The translations under genes and the position numbers were made by a program. A stretch of DNA of 52,826 bases from Ectothiorhodospiraceae bacterium (GTDB taxonomy: Bacteria; Pseudomonadota; Gammaproteobacteria; SZUA-152): assembly GCA_002401775.2 (NCBI GenBank), contig NVUB02000225.1, positions 1 to 52,826 of the forward strand, read 5' to 3'. The notes beneath the pieces were generated by a model. That model did not search any database and was not told the origin of the DNA. It worked only from the letters and a program-made list of their open reading frames with translations. Below, piece after piece: positions 18,101 to 27,471 of the stretch. Each line of letters starts with the position of its first letter. Position 1 is the first letter of the stretch.

Positions 18101-21100
18101 CGATAACGGTGTTCGGCATTATCGAAGGGGTATATGCCGCCTTCAATCCCTTTGACACCGCCCAAGAAGCGTCTGACTTCTTCATGGTCAAAGGAACGAT
18201 TGGGGTCATTGGTCGGCTCTACGGCACCGTCAGCTTCGCTATTATCAGTGCCGATTTCGAGGTGGTGGTGAAGGTGTATGTACAGGCGTCGTACCAGTCC
18301 TACGGGTCGATGCCCATTGCCATTGTGGCATCTGTCGAGATAAGGCTTACGGTAAAGATCAATCTCGGGTTTTTCTCCATCAAGATTCATCTTTCCTTCT
18401 CTGCGACGGTGAAGGAGACCCTGGTTATCGGTACCGACAATAGTGCCAACGCTCCCTGGAAGCTGTGCAGTTCCGGGAATGCCGCGCTGATTGCCGGGCG
18501 TAAAAATCTCCATGTCCTCCGCACAGCCTACCTTCCGCAGAGTCGGAAGCGCCTGGTGATGACGACCCTTGCTCATACGGCTGAGGAAGATAAACCGCCG
18601 CTCACGATTTATTATGGCCCGGCACAAACCGTGGCAAATGCCACCACCTCCGGTGCACTGGCGGATCAGACAAGCAAAATTGATAACCTGTTTTATATCG
18701 ACACGGGGAATGATTCTTTCGACAATCTCTGCTACGAACTGTTTAACTGGTTGGTCACTTCATATCACCCAGAAACCGTCACTCGGGAGAATATTTCCGA
18801 TACGGTTATTACCTATACTGATCTTCTCGATATCTACCACGAATTGACGGACGAAAATGTATTAACTCCCTTGAGTGTCGCGCAAATTGATTCGTTCCTG
18901 AACGATCATGTCGCGGTCACCATTACGCCTGCGGACCCGACAAGCCCATCGGAAATAACGGCTGCGGTATTCCCGGTTCCACCGGAAGTCACTATCACCG
19001 TACCGGGCGGCAAGACACGCACGTTATCTACGTTCACCACTTGTGACGATACTTACATCGAGACGATGAATGCATTTTTCAAAGACCTTCAAATACAGGT
19101 AGAGAATGACCTGATGGGTGAAGGAACTGCCGCCAGAAAAATGAGTATTAATGAAGATCAGTCGTTCACGCTTTCGGCTGCCGGACTGGTATTCCAAGAC
19201 TTTTTTGTCATGATGAGCAGTCAGTTAATCCAGTATGGCTTAGATGCCATGACCCAATACAAGTATCAGCTAAACGATATCAACGCGAATTCTCTGGCCG
19301 GTATTGTCACCTGGTCCAACGGGATGGTTGATCCTTCCGGCGTTGATAAAAACGACCTCACCGGCGAGGTGATAGCAGAAGCCAATAAAGACGCACCCTT
19401 GACCGGCGGGTTGGCTATTTCCATCACTGGACTGACAACCCAGGTTGCCAGTTCAACGCTTCTGCAATCGGTGGTGGATCAATACGATTCCGCGTTCACG
19501 GTTGAGGCGCTGATTGCGATAAACAGTACGACTCAGTACCTGATTAACGGTGGCGTGACCATTACTAACACAACGAGCAACGCAACGACTAACGCAACAA
19601 TAATCACCGCGAGTAACTCGACGTTCCAGTCGCTCATGGCTGCAAGCGGATGGTCGGATGCCGAATTTGCCGCAGCCACCGCCAGCCTGGCCGGGCTGCT
19701 GACCAATCGGACGGTGATGCCTCTTCCTGTAGTAACCTATACCACTGCCACTGGCAATACTGATACCTTTGCATTAATCGCAAACCGGTATGCAACAAGC
19801 CCGTCTGATATTGCCAATACACTTGCAAACCAGACGATATCTCCCTTGTTTTACACCACGGCAGCTGCACCGAACTATATTGATTTACCGCATATGCTCT
19901 GCCTGAGTGTTTCTGCTACTACCACTGAAATTACGAATTGCAATAGCCTTGATCAACTATCCGGTATGGTGAGCCGGTTCCTGGTATATGGAATGCGGCT
20001 ACCGGTCGGAAGCAATACCGGCCTTACCTTTAACGATCCGAATGACGTGCCTTGCGCCGGTGGCGTGGATTGTTCTATGTATTCGGTTACCGGTCAGCAG
20101 TTTGACCTTCCCACGTTGACCGCCGGAGACGGGGTGACCATGGTCGCGACCGACAATGCGCCTGCGTGGCTTAAAAACGGTATCGGTTCGGGCGCTACCG
20201 TTACCTTTTCTACGGATATGATTGATACGATGAATGCCGTGCTGACGGAAGCGCAGACGGAGGGTGTGCAGCCGGGCATCGAGTTCTTAGGCATTGCGCC
20301 GATGCGGAACGAACAGCCAGTGCAGTACGACTTTTCCCAGACGATTCTGTGGCAGGCCGATGGTGCGGTATCCTTGCCATACGGTACCCCTCCGGCTAAT
20401 GAAAAAGCGCCTGCCCCATATCTCTGGCCGTTTTCCAGCGGTCTGCTTGATTATCTGCCGAAGACAACCTACGGCCTGCCGAACCCGAAGCTTGCGTTGA
20501 AAATAGGCAGCGTCGATCCTTCTACCGGCCAGCGGATAGTTTCCGATGCAAGTTATTACGGATTCGGTTCGTTGGTAAACGTCACCATCAAGGTGATTTC
20601 AAATGGCAGTAACGCCTATACCTATGAGTTAAGCGGTGCTGATGAAACTGGCGTGATGATATTAGAACGGCTCCTGGCGATAAGCAGTAAAACGGATACT
20701 CCAGTGCAGAATATGACCTTGCTCTATCCGCCGAATGCATCTTCCGGTGCCGACTCAGGGATGGTGTCCGACCCACAATCAGATGTCGCTACCTTCATCA
20801 CCCAGGGGAATCTTTCCACCTACACCAATCCGGCTGGACTTAGCTTTGTTACCCTTGCCGCTGCACCGGAAGCGGTTCAGCCAGAAGGATTACTGAACAC
20901 CCCATACAATTTTATAAAAATGCTGTGGGAATGCAGCATCACTCGCTCTGGTGGATTCTATCTTTATTACGAGAACAAGGAGAAACAGGCCGGATTCCCA
21001 GACCTTATTTTCAACGAGAACGGGGAGGCAACCCTTGGGCTTCTCATTACCTACGCTAACCCCGGCACTAATACAGGCACAACGATCCAACCAGATACCC

Positions 21101-24100
21101 TGTACGATTACATGAATGTTGTCATCACCGGTCAGAACATTAATCCGAGTTCTGAATCGTTGTTTGGTGAAGCAGAATCTCTGCCGGTTGATGTTTCCAT
21201 TACTGAGGACGATTCACTGGCCGCGATTGCATTGCGCTTGAGTCTGTTGGTAGGGGAGACCGCTGAACTTCTTAATGCACTGCCGTTAGCACCCACAACA
21301 ACAATCGCGTTAAACGAGCTGATTTATCAGGTCGGCAGCACCGGGCCAAAAGGTGATGCCATTGAAATCGCTGCCTACTACGGAACAACCCTCACGGATC
21401 TGGAAGCGGCAAATGCGGGTCGAGGCATCGACTTTTCAATGGCCATTCCCGTCTGGACAGCCTTGCGTATTCCGCAGGTGAGCTATTTAGTCTCTAGCGG
21501 AAAGGCGGGGGATACGTTGGCAACAATTGTTGCATACTACGGCGCAGAACTGCCCAAGGTTGCCAGCGATAACCAGACAACAAAAGGATTGTTTACCGCC
21601 ATAAGCACCACCGTTGACGTTCTCTTTACGAACGTCAACACGACAACCCCGGCAGGGTGTCTAGCCTTGGAGTTGACCCGCCCAAATCCTGGCGAACTTC
21701 CGCCACTCGGTTCTCCTGATTATTCCCAAACCTATCTACAGCAGGTATATAACCTTCTTTCGTATCGGTTTGGTGGCAATCAGCTACATAACGATTCTTT
21801 CCCGGATACTAATTGGGGCATACCGGTCGGTCCGCAGGTTCAAGACGATGCGGACAGTGTTCATGAAAAGATCAAACCACAATTGGATGAAGATTATGAA
21901 AACACCTGGCAATACGCAAAATCGGTTCCAGCGTATAGTGTCTTAAACGGCCCGGCTATTTCGCAGTTCGGATCACCCCCTCCGGCAGCAGGCGACCCGT
22001 ACTCGGTGCTGAACCGAATTGCACAGATAGAATTTGTCTGGCGGGATTTGTATGGCAACGAGACCATTACGCCGATCTCTGATCCGGCGCTCTATCCAAC
22101 GGGCCCTAAAAATTCTCCCCCGGCGCTGCTCGGATACACCGACGCGCTTGTGCCATTATCGGGGTGGCCAAGTATCGTGCCGCAGTACCTGTTCAAGACG
22201 ATAGCTGATGTGCCGACGTTGGCACTGGTGCTCCATTTTGATACTTCCCTGTATACAGCGGACCCAAGTGACCCAACAAAACCATGGCAGGATCAAGCGA
22301 AAAAAGATCTGGAAACGTACAAAACAATCTACTACCAGATATGCCAACCCTCCCTAGCCGGTCAAGGGGAATTTGCGGTGAACTTTTCACTACAAACTTC
22401 GCTACTGGCCGATGCCCCCGGCCATCTGGGCAGCAGCGATGTCGCCATGCTGCAACAGGCGGTGACTGACATCTACCTGTATCTGCAAGCCAGAGCAGAA
22501 GGAAAAGAGTATGCCCCTACCGCCGGAGAGAGCTGCACGGATATTATTACTGCTGTCGCAGGGACTGATGGGGACTGGACCTACTGGTGCATTACCGAAG
22601 CCATAGCTTCCGGTGACCTAAATGATAATGAACTGTTCGAGCTCAACGTCGCCTTCGAGATTTTGCGAAACTATGCGTATGTTGCACCGGCTTTTGCCGA
22701 TGACATTCCCGTCTACCGATCTGTCACCACGCTGAACCCCTATGTTGCAAAACAGACTAGCAGTAGCGATGCCGCTGATGCTATCCCCACTTATGCACTT
22801 GATGCATTTGCGGCTGATTTTGAAAACACCTTTACCGTTGATGGCTCGCATATCTTAAAGCTTGCCTCTGGCTATGATCGTTACACCTCTGCTGCTTCGG
22901 CCTCCGGTTCTGAAAAACCGCTCTGGGTGGTGCGAATGGGTTTGAGCAATACACAAGGAATATACTTTGGGAAAAATGGCGCCCCGGTATTCTTTGCACC
23001 AACCCCCATGGCGACGTCCTTGCAGTCGGAAACCGTGGGTATCCATCCATGGGACTCTTCCACCGGTACCATTGATTCGTCAAAATCGAGCAGCAATACC
23101 TACCAAAACATCGATATGGATGTTTGGATGAATTCGTTTTTCTCCACCATCGACAATCTGCTCTCTGCCGATTTGATCTCCCAGGCTTTTTTGGTGGATC
23201 ATTTGGCCAAGAGCACTTTGCTGCCAGATATCTTGCAGGCAAAAGAGGATCTTGCCACGGTATATGCGACCTCGCGCACCGCGCCGGTACTCGCAGATCA
23301 GCACGAATCCAACCCCGCATCGGCAGCAGAACGGTTGCGTCAGCAAATGCTGATTAACCTGGCAGATGCATACGATGTAACCACCATTGTTTCTTATCCC
23401 ATGGAGGTTACCGCGACATTTACCGGAGCGGATGCCTTGATTCCCCCTCGGATGTACGGAACCCCAATGATTTCATCCAGGAGTGGTGACACCGCCACCG
23501 ACGATGCAGGCAATAACTATTCCTTCTCCACCGCCAAAGTCAATCTGGATACAAGCCCAGATAAAAGCGACCTGACCTTCCTGTTTTATGCAAAAAATCC
23601 CGGCGATAGTGCCGTTGCTACCTTCGATCTCGATTACGTGGCAACGAACCTGGAACATGACATTGGACCGGTTACCGGTATCGCCGATTACCAGGCAAGC
23701 TCCTGGCTTTCTTTTCTGTTGCCGCCAGATATAACGGAAAATAGCGATAGTTCGCCACTCTTTAAGGAATTGGGTGTTACCTCTATTCCGGTACCGCTTC
23801 GAGCCTTCCCGTCAGCGCCTTCAATGACAACGCAGAATCAGCAGCAGAATCTACCGGCTGATCCGACATTGTCAGAAGTACTGCTCTGGAATTATAGTTA
23901 CAGCTATGTTCGTTCCACCACGATGCAGGATACGATTCATACCCTCATCCAGGTGAATATCGACGCCGATAATGTCAAAATGTTTGCCGTTGATAATTCC
24001 AAAAAGCTTTTCGAAGTCTTGGCACAATTCACCACGATACAAAAGAATTTGGACAATGGTTTTAACAACTATCTGAAGAATGTCACCTTGCAAACGCCCC

Positions 24101-25101
24101 TGACCGACGAAACCTTTATTCAGGCAAAAGGGGCCCTGGAAACAATTCTCACATTAATGACCAACGCGGTGAACTATTTCCCAGCCTGGGTACCTTCCGG
24201 TGGTGCAGATATTACGGAAGCCGGTAATTATTACATTATCCAGCAGGGTAGTGATCCGACATACAGTGATCGTTTTCTTGTGTCCGTCAATCCCGACGAA
24301 ACAAAAATACTGTATCCGGATCTACCGCTGCCAGTAATGCATATGACCGGTTATACAACAGTGCTGGCGGAAGAGAAAAACTCATACTGGTTTACCACCA
24401 GCGTAGCAGGGGAGACGGTCTACCTTGCCCCAGAACAAGGCGAAGCAATGACCACCCGTGAGCTTTCAGTCGACAACCTAAATATCTTCGAATACCAGAA
24501 TGCCTGGTCTGCCGCCTATGTGAAACGAAACGAATTTTTCGGCACAGAATTAGCTGACGACAAGTTCGTATACACCTCACAGCTGGCGAAATTTGCCAAC
24601 CTATTGGTTCCACTTATTGATTACTCCGGCAGTATTGAAATCTACAATCCAGAGCAGCAAAGTGCGCCACCTCCGCCTAAAGAAAATCTTCACGATACGT
24701 TAGTCAGGTTCTTCACCGATCTTTATTTGCAGGCAGATGATAAGAATCAGGTCGTCACCATCGAAGGAACCTACTCCTATGCGCTAATGCAAGGGGGAAC
24801 GAAAACGGAGCAGATTATCGTGACCCAGCCTATGCTCCTAAGAACCTTTGCCGATACTGCCACCACCGAAGCGGGAATCGAAACCTTCTCAGCGTCATTG
24901 ACAAAAGCAGTTACGACATGGTTTGACGACCAAAAACCGAATTACGGCCCGAATGATAAAGGCGAGCGAAACGGTGGCTTCGATTTTGACCTTTCCATCT
25001 TCTCAACATTGGGAACCAGCGTACACAAGATGCCGCTGTTAAGGCTGCGGAATCTTGAACTCCCCCTTGACGACCTGGATAGCCTTCCTGCCAGTGAGTA
25101 A
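15172..25101 (+). CDS. Giant 3,309-residue beta-rich protein with DUF6603-like core and LysM-like segments
   Basis: A single 9.9-kb open frame with an AAGGAAG ribosome binding site. The first 880 residues or so are repeated beta-strand modules. Residues about 884-1096 form a Gly-rich beta region (FPYNNDFTVSFSVQI, LIGSGGVYFGKL, NPVITLGLGIQVGLGK, then LGFFSIKIHLSFSATVKETL) that resembles the DUF6603 family as I recall it. LysM-like segments appear near residues 1522-1549 (TDTFALIANRYATSPSDI), 2047-2084 and 2103-2128 (GDTLATIVAYYGAEL). The C-terminal third contains mixed alpha/beta sequence. No signal peptide is seen, so any export would need a dedicated or lytic route. It follows the coupled 1,203- and 593-aa genes by 103 bases, probably one operon. 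Candidate roles are a surface or intracellular scaffold or a large toxin; none is proven. Confidence 0.8.
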   Translation: MTLYELYQAINKELASGMVGLVPGILNEGGIADFYLGITQSQSLQVDAPVLDPASADPSISSFVLTGTTLSFGTADGKPLNASITFTEDVGAIFSVGDFRTVIQWNLSGIEWFGISNPGFNVNASNGTVQPNGVLGGSASCLPELFLGMQLPIDGDTWVLQGIFDEPVGISNVIQLAGGINLANSVPPPLNTITSIGVSSANLTYNSSNSTLDSFFFIITQNDPNELFTLFPFLPGFPQVGALTFNFVVIDPVHVRKTMFDFSGKVVFPPNDTATDDASPTMTLSGSLPDFKIQGVLDENGALLTVDDILHIILPSQITTGIKGGFKTLTFSADTPNNSYNFSGTFNADWNITVETTLFTIPLVIKELSMSLQREGENNGCSFGGVIQVGEDDAEGTFQLSIMANTPIGSTDWTYRGWLSEGTISLTALLYTFSKGVFTIPAESFNLVINQLNVEISSAGTYNFEVGAVMTLPFDIGDVSGFLGVYSDGVIPAGSGIKSSNAALPTAKFLALPSPLLSEVLTESLTDSALAEPEQKPAYRMMASYHFMNIDWTLTVDMKDNSNYRYFLSLSEYLTGEYIRDDVKKQATITIIFGNVSVGDIVALLLSWAIPGGPRSLSAPWDILNSIPLNNLEIVITIPDDKAKRDTITVKYPADLSFGFFTLSYINFTYQPKETDASKYEVIVELDGKFINGEAIPSWDATDPNSAPTQPGTGNKYLDIRLLALGQHVTVAGYESFTSVEDAINAMRSLEPPKDDSTIPVSANPSKGQPEFDPKSNWLVGMNFGVLKFGGDTNTSQSTGKELAAPEPSKAGYLLDLSIIFNDPNLYALRFALDGPVAKVLAGLSFEIMYKKVSDSIGMYQAKLTLPNSVRQLQFGVCGITIPNFGVQVFTNGDFLVDIGFPYNNDFTVSFSVQIQAGPLPLIGSGGVYFGKLSSATTSIVPASDCGTFNPVITLGLGIQVGLGKDINIGIMQAGFSITVFGIIEGVYAAFNPFDTAQEASDFFMVKGTIGVIGRLYGTVSFAIISADFEVVVKVYVQASYQSYGSMPIAIVASVEIRLTVKINLGFFSIKIHLSFSATVKETLVIGTDNSANAPWKLCSSGNAALIAGRKNLHVLRTAYLPQSRKRLVMTTLAHTAEEDKPPLTIYYGPAQTVANATTSGALADQTSKIDNLFYIDTGNDSFDNLCYELFNWLVTSYHPETVTRENISDTVITYTDLLDIYHELTDENVLTPLSVAQIDSFLNDHVAVTITPADPTSPSEITAAVFPVPPEVTITVPGGKTRTLSTFTTCDDTYIETMNAFFKDLQIQVENDLMGEGTAARKMSINEDQSFTLSAAGLVFQDFFVMMSSQLIQYGLDAMTQYKYQLNDINANSLAGIVTWSNGMVDPSGVDKNDLTGEVIAEANKDAPLTGGLAISITGLTTQVASSTLLQSVVDQYDSAFTVEALIAINSTTQYLINGGVTITNTTSNATTNATIITASNSTFQSLMAASGWSDAEFAAATASLAGLLTNRTVMPLPVVTYTTATGNTDTFALIANRYATSPSDIANTLANQTISPLFYTTAAAPNYIDLPHMLCLSVSATTTEITNCNSLDQLSGMVSRFLVYGMRLPVGSNTGLTFNDPNDVPCAGGVDCSMYSVTGQQFDLPTLTAGDGVTMVATDNAPAWLKNGIGSGATVTFSTDMIDTMNAVLTEAQTEGVQPGIEFLGIAPMRNEQPVQYDFSQTILWQADGAVSLPYGTPPANEKAPAPYLWPFSSGLLDYLPKTTYGLPNPKLALKIGSVDPSTGQRIVSDASYYGFGSLVNVTIKVISNGSNAYTYELSGADETGVMILERLLAISSKTDTPVQNMTLLYPPNASSGADSGMVSDPQSDVATFITQGNLSTYTNPAGLSFVTLAAAPEAVQPEGLLNTPYNFIKMLWECSITRSGGFYLYYENKEKQAGFPDLIFNENGEATLGLLITYANPGTNTGTTIQPDTLYDYMNVVITGQNINPSSESLFGEAESLPVDVSITEDDSLAAIALRLSLLVGETAELLNALPLAPTTTIALNELIYQVGSTGPKGDAIEIAAYYGTTLTDLEAANAGRGIDFSMAIPVWTALRIPQVSYLVSSGKAGDTLATIVAYYGAELPKVASDNQTTKGLFTAISTTVDVLFTNVNTTTPAGCLALELTRPNPGELPPLGSPDYSQTYLQQVYNLLSYRFGGNQLHNDSFPDTNWGIPVGPQVQDDADSVHEKIKPQLDEDYENTWQYAKSVPAYSVLNGPAISQFGSPPPAAGDPYSVLNRIAQIEFVWRDLYGNETITPISDPALYPTGPKNSPPALLGYTDALVPLSGWPSIVPQYLFKTIADVPTLALVLHFDTSLYTADPSDPTKPWQDQAKKDLETYKTIYYQICQPSLAGQGEFAVNFSLQTSLLADAPGHLGSSDVAMLQQAVTDIYLYLQARAEGKEYAPTAGESCTDIITAVAGTDGDWTYWCITEAIASGDLNDNELFELNVAFEILRNYAYVAPAFADDIPVYRSVTTLNPYVAKQTSSSDAADAIPTYALDAFAADFENTFTVDGSHILKLASGYDRYTSAASASGSEKPLWVVRMGLSNTQGIYFGKNGAPVFFAPTPMATSLQSETVGIHPWDSSTGTIDSSKSSSNTYQNIDMDVWMNSFFSTIDNLLSADLISQAFLVDHLAKSTLLPDILQAKEDLATVYATSRTAPVLADQHESNPASAAERLRQQMLINLADAYDVTTIVSYPMEVTATFTGADALIPPRMYGTPMISSRSGDTATDDAGNNYSFSTAKVNLDTSPDKSDLTFLFYAKNPGDSAVATFDLDYVATNLEHDIGPVTGIADYQASSWLSFLLPPDITENSDSSPLFKELGVTSIPVPLRAFPSAPSMTTQNQQQNLPADPTLSEVLLWNYSYSYVRSTTMQDTIHTLIQVNIDADNVKMFAVDNSKKLFEVLAQFTTIQKNLDNGFNNYLKNVTLQTPLTDETFIQAKGALETILTLMTNAVNYFPAWVPSGGADITEAGNYYIIQQGSDPTYSDRFLVSVNPDETKILYPDLPLPVMHMTGYTTVLAEEKNSYWFTTSVAGETVYLAPEQGEAMTTRELSVDNLNIFEYQNAWSAAYVKRNEFFGTELADDKFVYTSQLAKFANLLVPLIDYSGSIEIYNPEQQSAPPPPKENLHDTLVRFFTDLYLQADDKNQVVTIEGTYSYALMQGGTKTEQIIVTQPMLLRTFADTATTEAGIETFSASLTKAVTTWFDDQKPNYGPNDKGERNGGFDFDLSIFSTLGTSVHKMPLLRLRNLELPLDDLDSLPASE

Positions 25102-25148
25102 TAAGCTGATTAGCGGGAGGTAGAACATTGGATACAGCACTGGGTACA

Positions 25149-25212
25149 ACATTACAAATCGTTAAATCAGATAGGCGCAAAAAATGTGGTATGAGTTAAT
25201 TGGGCGTTAGAC
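25149..25212 (+). repeat. attC-like site downstream of the giant gene
   Basis: ACAAATCGTTAAATCAGATAGGCGCAAAA nearly repeats the start of the attC at 984-1049, and the site ends GAGTTAATTGGGCGTTAGAC, whose GTTAGAC core fits GTTRRRY. The central hairpin is degenerate (AATGTGGTAT in place of GACGCGCC) and the left core is imperfect. It may be a worn attC and marks a possible cassette junction between the giant operon and the lectin gene. Confidence 0.55.
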
Positions 25213-25302
25213 CAATGAAATGACAGATCCACAGGAAACTAAAATACTTTTTGCACGAGAGACATTAATGTCCTTAATGCCGTTTAGTCAAAGGAGAGTT
25301 AT

Positions 25303-26664
25303 ATGAGTTATGTCTACATAAAATCTATAGGTGGTGGCGTCGTTACGGCATCAACGTCAACGGCTAATACACCTGTTGCGGTTTTGAATCAAAATTCAGG
25401 TGGTTTTCAGCGATGGCATTTTACGGATGATGGCTACCTTGTATTGGAGTCCTCTTCCCCCGAACTCTGTTTGAGTGTGTCGAATGATTCACTACAGAAC
25501 GGGAGCCTAGCTACCTTGGCGCTAAAAGGAGCGAGCAGCTATTTACAAGGATGGGGATACGACAGCGAGAAGTCCCAACTCTACCTCATGGAGGACAATA
25601 ATTATTTGCTAGACAATGGATCTGGCGGGCCAGCAGGCCCTACCGTGTTCGTTTCTAAGAACGTAGATGCAAAATGGAGTCTTCAGAAACCATTTGGCGA
25701 ATTATTTACGGTATCTCCTTGTCACGATAACGGCTCAGAAGGATGCATACAAAAAGGAGGAGTATGCAACACAGACTGGAAGTCTTACTTCTCATTCACG
25801 GACGACAGCATAAGCATGGTTGCAGGTACTGATTGCAGAACGGTTAGTACTGCAGACAAGTGTACATTCAATCTCGGAGAGGGTGGAGTTACACAGATAA
25901 GTTTCGACTTTGATATCTGCAATTCCTGTCACGAGGCAGAAACCGGCACAGCCTGGCTTGCCTTTTGGATATACAACAAACCTTGGGTAATAACACAGGA
26001 GGTAGACTTTATTGAAAGTAAATACGGCCCTTGCAGTGGAGGGCTAAACACGAACTTTGCAGGGGCTCTAGAAGCTACTGAGGTTGAGATATTCAATGGC
26101 TCAGAAGCATGGACTGGCTCAATTGTAGCAACCTTTACTCACTCAGGCACGAATGAAGTCGATGTACAGGTTACCAACTCGAACAATTCAAACGTAGGAA
26201 AAGCAACGCTCACAAGTAGGGATGGTTACTTTTTTGTATTGGATACGGCAATGGGGACAACGGCGACAGATTGTAAGATCACTGTTTCGAATGTTGTCAT
26301 TACAGGGACTGTTAATCCCAAACCCTCTGAATTACCAGAAGCTGTTTCGGTCACGTTGACAAATAGTATTACTAATCCTCCATCAGGAAGAGTAATAAAA
26401 TTTAACTATACGTCGGATCTAAATGCAGATCCTGTTATTTGGACTGAAGCAGTAAAGATAGAAGCACTTGGAGCCTCAAAACCATTCACATTTCCAAAGG
26501 GTACTCAAGCAATCTCTATGATTTACGAGGCTGATTCAAATTGGTCTCAAGGCTGTCAATTAGGAGGGGAAAATTTACTCAGTATTTCTGATGGCGATAC
26601 AATTGAAGGTCAATGGATAATCCCTGATGGCAACGGGACATGTCTAGTGAATAAACTATCATAA
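25303..26664 (+). CDS. Ricin-type beta-trefoil lectin joined to a GH16-like domain
   Basis: 453 residues with an AAGGAG ribosome binding site. Residues 1-130 look like a beta-trefoil lectin: QRW at 36-38, LQGWGYD near 83 and AKWSLQ near 128 are QxW-like repeats. Residues about 150-335 look like a concanavalin-fold glycoside hydrolase of GH16 type. QEVDFIES gives E233, D235 and E238, the spacing of the GH16 catalytic ExDxxE motif, preceded by WLAFWIYNKPW. This region has several Cys residues (GCIQ, GVCNT, DCRTV, DICNSCHE). A C-terminal beta domain of about 110 residues follows. No N-terminal signal peptide is apparent, which is odd for a secreted glycan-active protein and matches the giant-operon proteins. 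The hydrolase assignment rests on one motif. Confidence 0.7.
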   Translation: MSYVYIKSIGGGVVTASTSTANTPVAVLNQNSGGFQRWHFTDDGYLVLESSSPELCLSVSNDSLQNGSLATLALKGASSYLQGWGYDSEKSQLYLMEDNNYLLDNGSGGPAGPTVFVSKNVDAKWSLQKPFGELFTVSPCHDNGSEGCIQKGGVCNTDWKSYFSFTDDSISMVAGTDCRTVSTADKCTFNLGEGGVTQISFDFDICNSCHEAETGTAWLAFWIYNKPWVITQEVDFIESKYGPCSGGLNTNFAGALEATEVEIFNGSEAWTGSIVATFTHSGTNEVDVQVTNSNNSNVGKATLTSRDGYFFVLDTAMGTTATDCKITVSNVVITGTVNPKPSELPEAVSVTLTNSITNPPSGRVIKFNYTSDLNADPVIWTEAVKIEALGASKPFTFPKGTQAISMIYEADSNWSQGCQLGGENLLSISDGDTIEGQWIIPDGNGTCLVNKLS

Positions 26665-26794
26665 GGGCAAAAATGCTCAAGCCATGCCTATGGATAAGGG
26701 CACCGATATGAAAAGTATAATAATTTTTACGAAAAGCCTCGCCCTATGAGGGCAGGGCAAACTCGGTGTTGATCTTGTGTTTTGGTGTTTGCAA

Positions 26795-27469
26795 TCAGCC
26801 AATTAGTTTAGATAGGTGCGAGTTTTTACTCTTTAGGAAGTTGAAAAGTAGCGTTTCGTAATCTTCGGTAACTGCTGTTTTAGTAGACTCACGTTCAGAT
26901 AATGCTCTGCGCCAATTCAAGACTTTAGAGTGGCTTTTAAGAATACCAAATTCATCTATTTGGTCAAAGACATCGAAGTAGCGGAAAACAGGTGAAAATA
27001 CAGTATCCACCAATGAAAAATGATCACCATCAAAATAATTTCCTTCGCTTAATCTGGATTCAAGCCTCTGAAATTTATGTTTAAGTACGACCACTTTTGC
27101 ATCAAATATCTCCGCATTTGATGCTGAATAAAGCCCCCCTATATCATCTAAAACTGATGATCCATATTCGATCCAAGAGCGATGCTCTGCGCGTTTCAAT
27201 GCATCGAGAGGATGTAGTGGTGGCGTTAGGGTATCTTCGAGATACTCAAGAATGGCATTTGACTCAAATAACGGAACCTGTTCACTGCCAGTATCAACGT
27301 TTAGCACCGGCACTTTGCCCAATGGCGACAATGCAGTAAACCAATCAGGTATGTTGCTGAGATCAACATATACCCTATGGAAAGCCACTTTTTTTTCAAT
27401 AAGAGAAATGGCAACTCTCTGGACATAGGGACACAATTGATGGCTGACAAGGGTGAATGATGCGGTCAT
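26795..27469 (-). CDS. Glutathione S-transferase family protein
   Basis: 224 residues. The thioredoxin-fold N-terminal domain begins with FTLVSHQLCPYVQRVAI, where the CPYVQR motif holds the catalytic Cys at residue 13, followed by the cis-Pro region GKVPVL and the ESNAILEYLE glutathione-binding segment. The C-terminal half is the all-helical GST domain. This pattern fits omega/beta-like bacterial GSTs that deglutathionylate or detoxify electrophiles. It lies 2 bases downstream of the DoxX gene on the same strand, so they form one operon, probably under the divergent MarR regulator. Confidence 0.88.
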   Translation of the reverse strand: MTASFTLVSHQLCPYVQRVAISLIEKKVAFHRVYVDLSNIPDWFTALSPLGKVPVLNVDTGSEQVPLFESNAILEYLEDTLTPPLHPLDALKRAEHRSWIEYGSSVLDDIGGLYSASNAEIFDAKVVVLKHKFQRLESRLSEGNYFDGDHFSLVDTVFSPVFRYFDVFDQIDEFGILKSHSKVLNWRRALSERESTKTAVTEDYETLLFNFLKSKNSHLSKLIG

Positions 27470-27471
27470 GG

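Noticed and set aside
26735-26765. GCCCT-ATG-AGGGC hairpin after the lectin gene
   Set aside because: The stem is short and no T-run follows on either strand, so a terminator cannot be supported.
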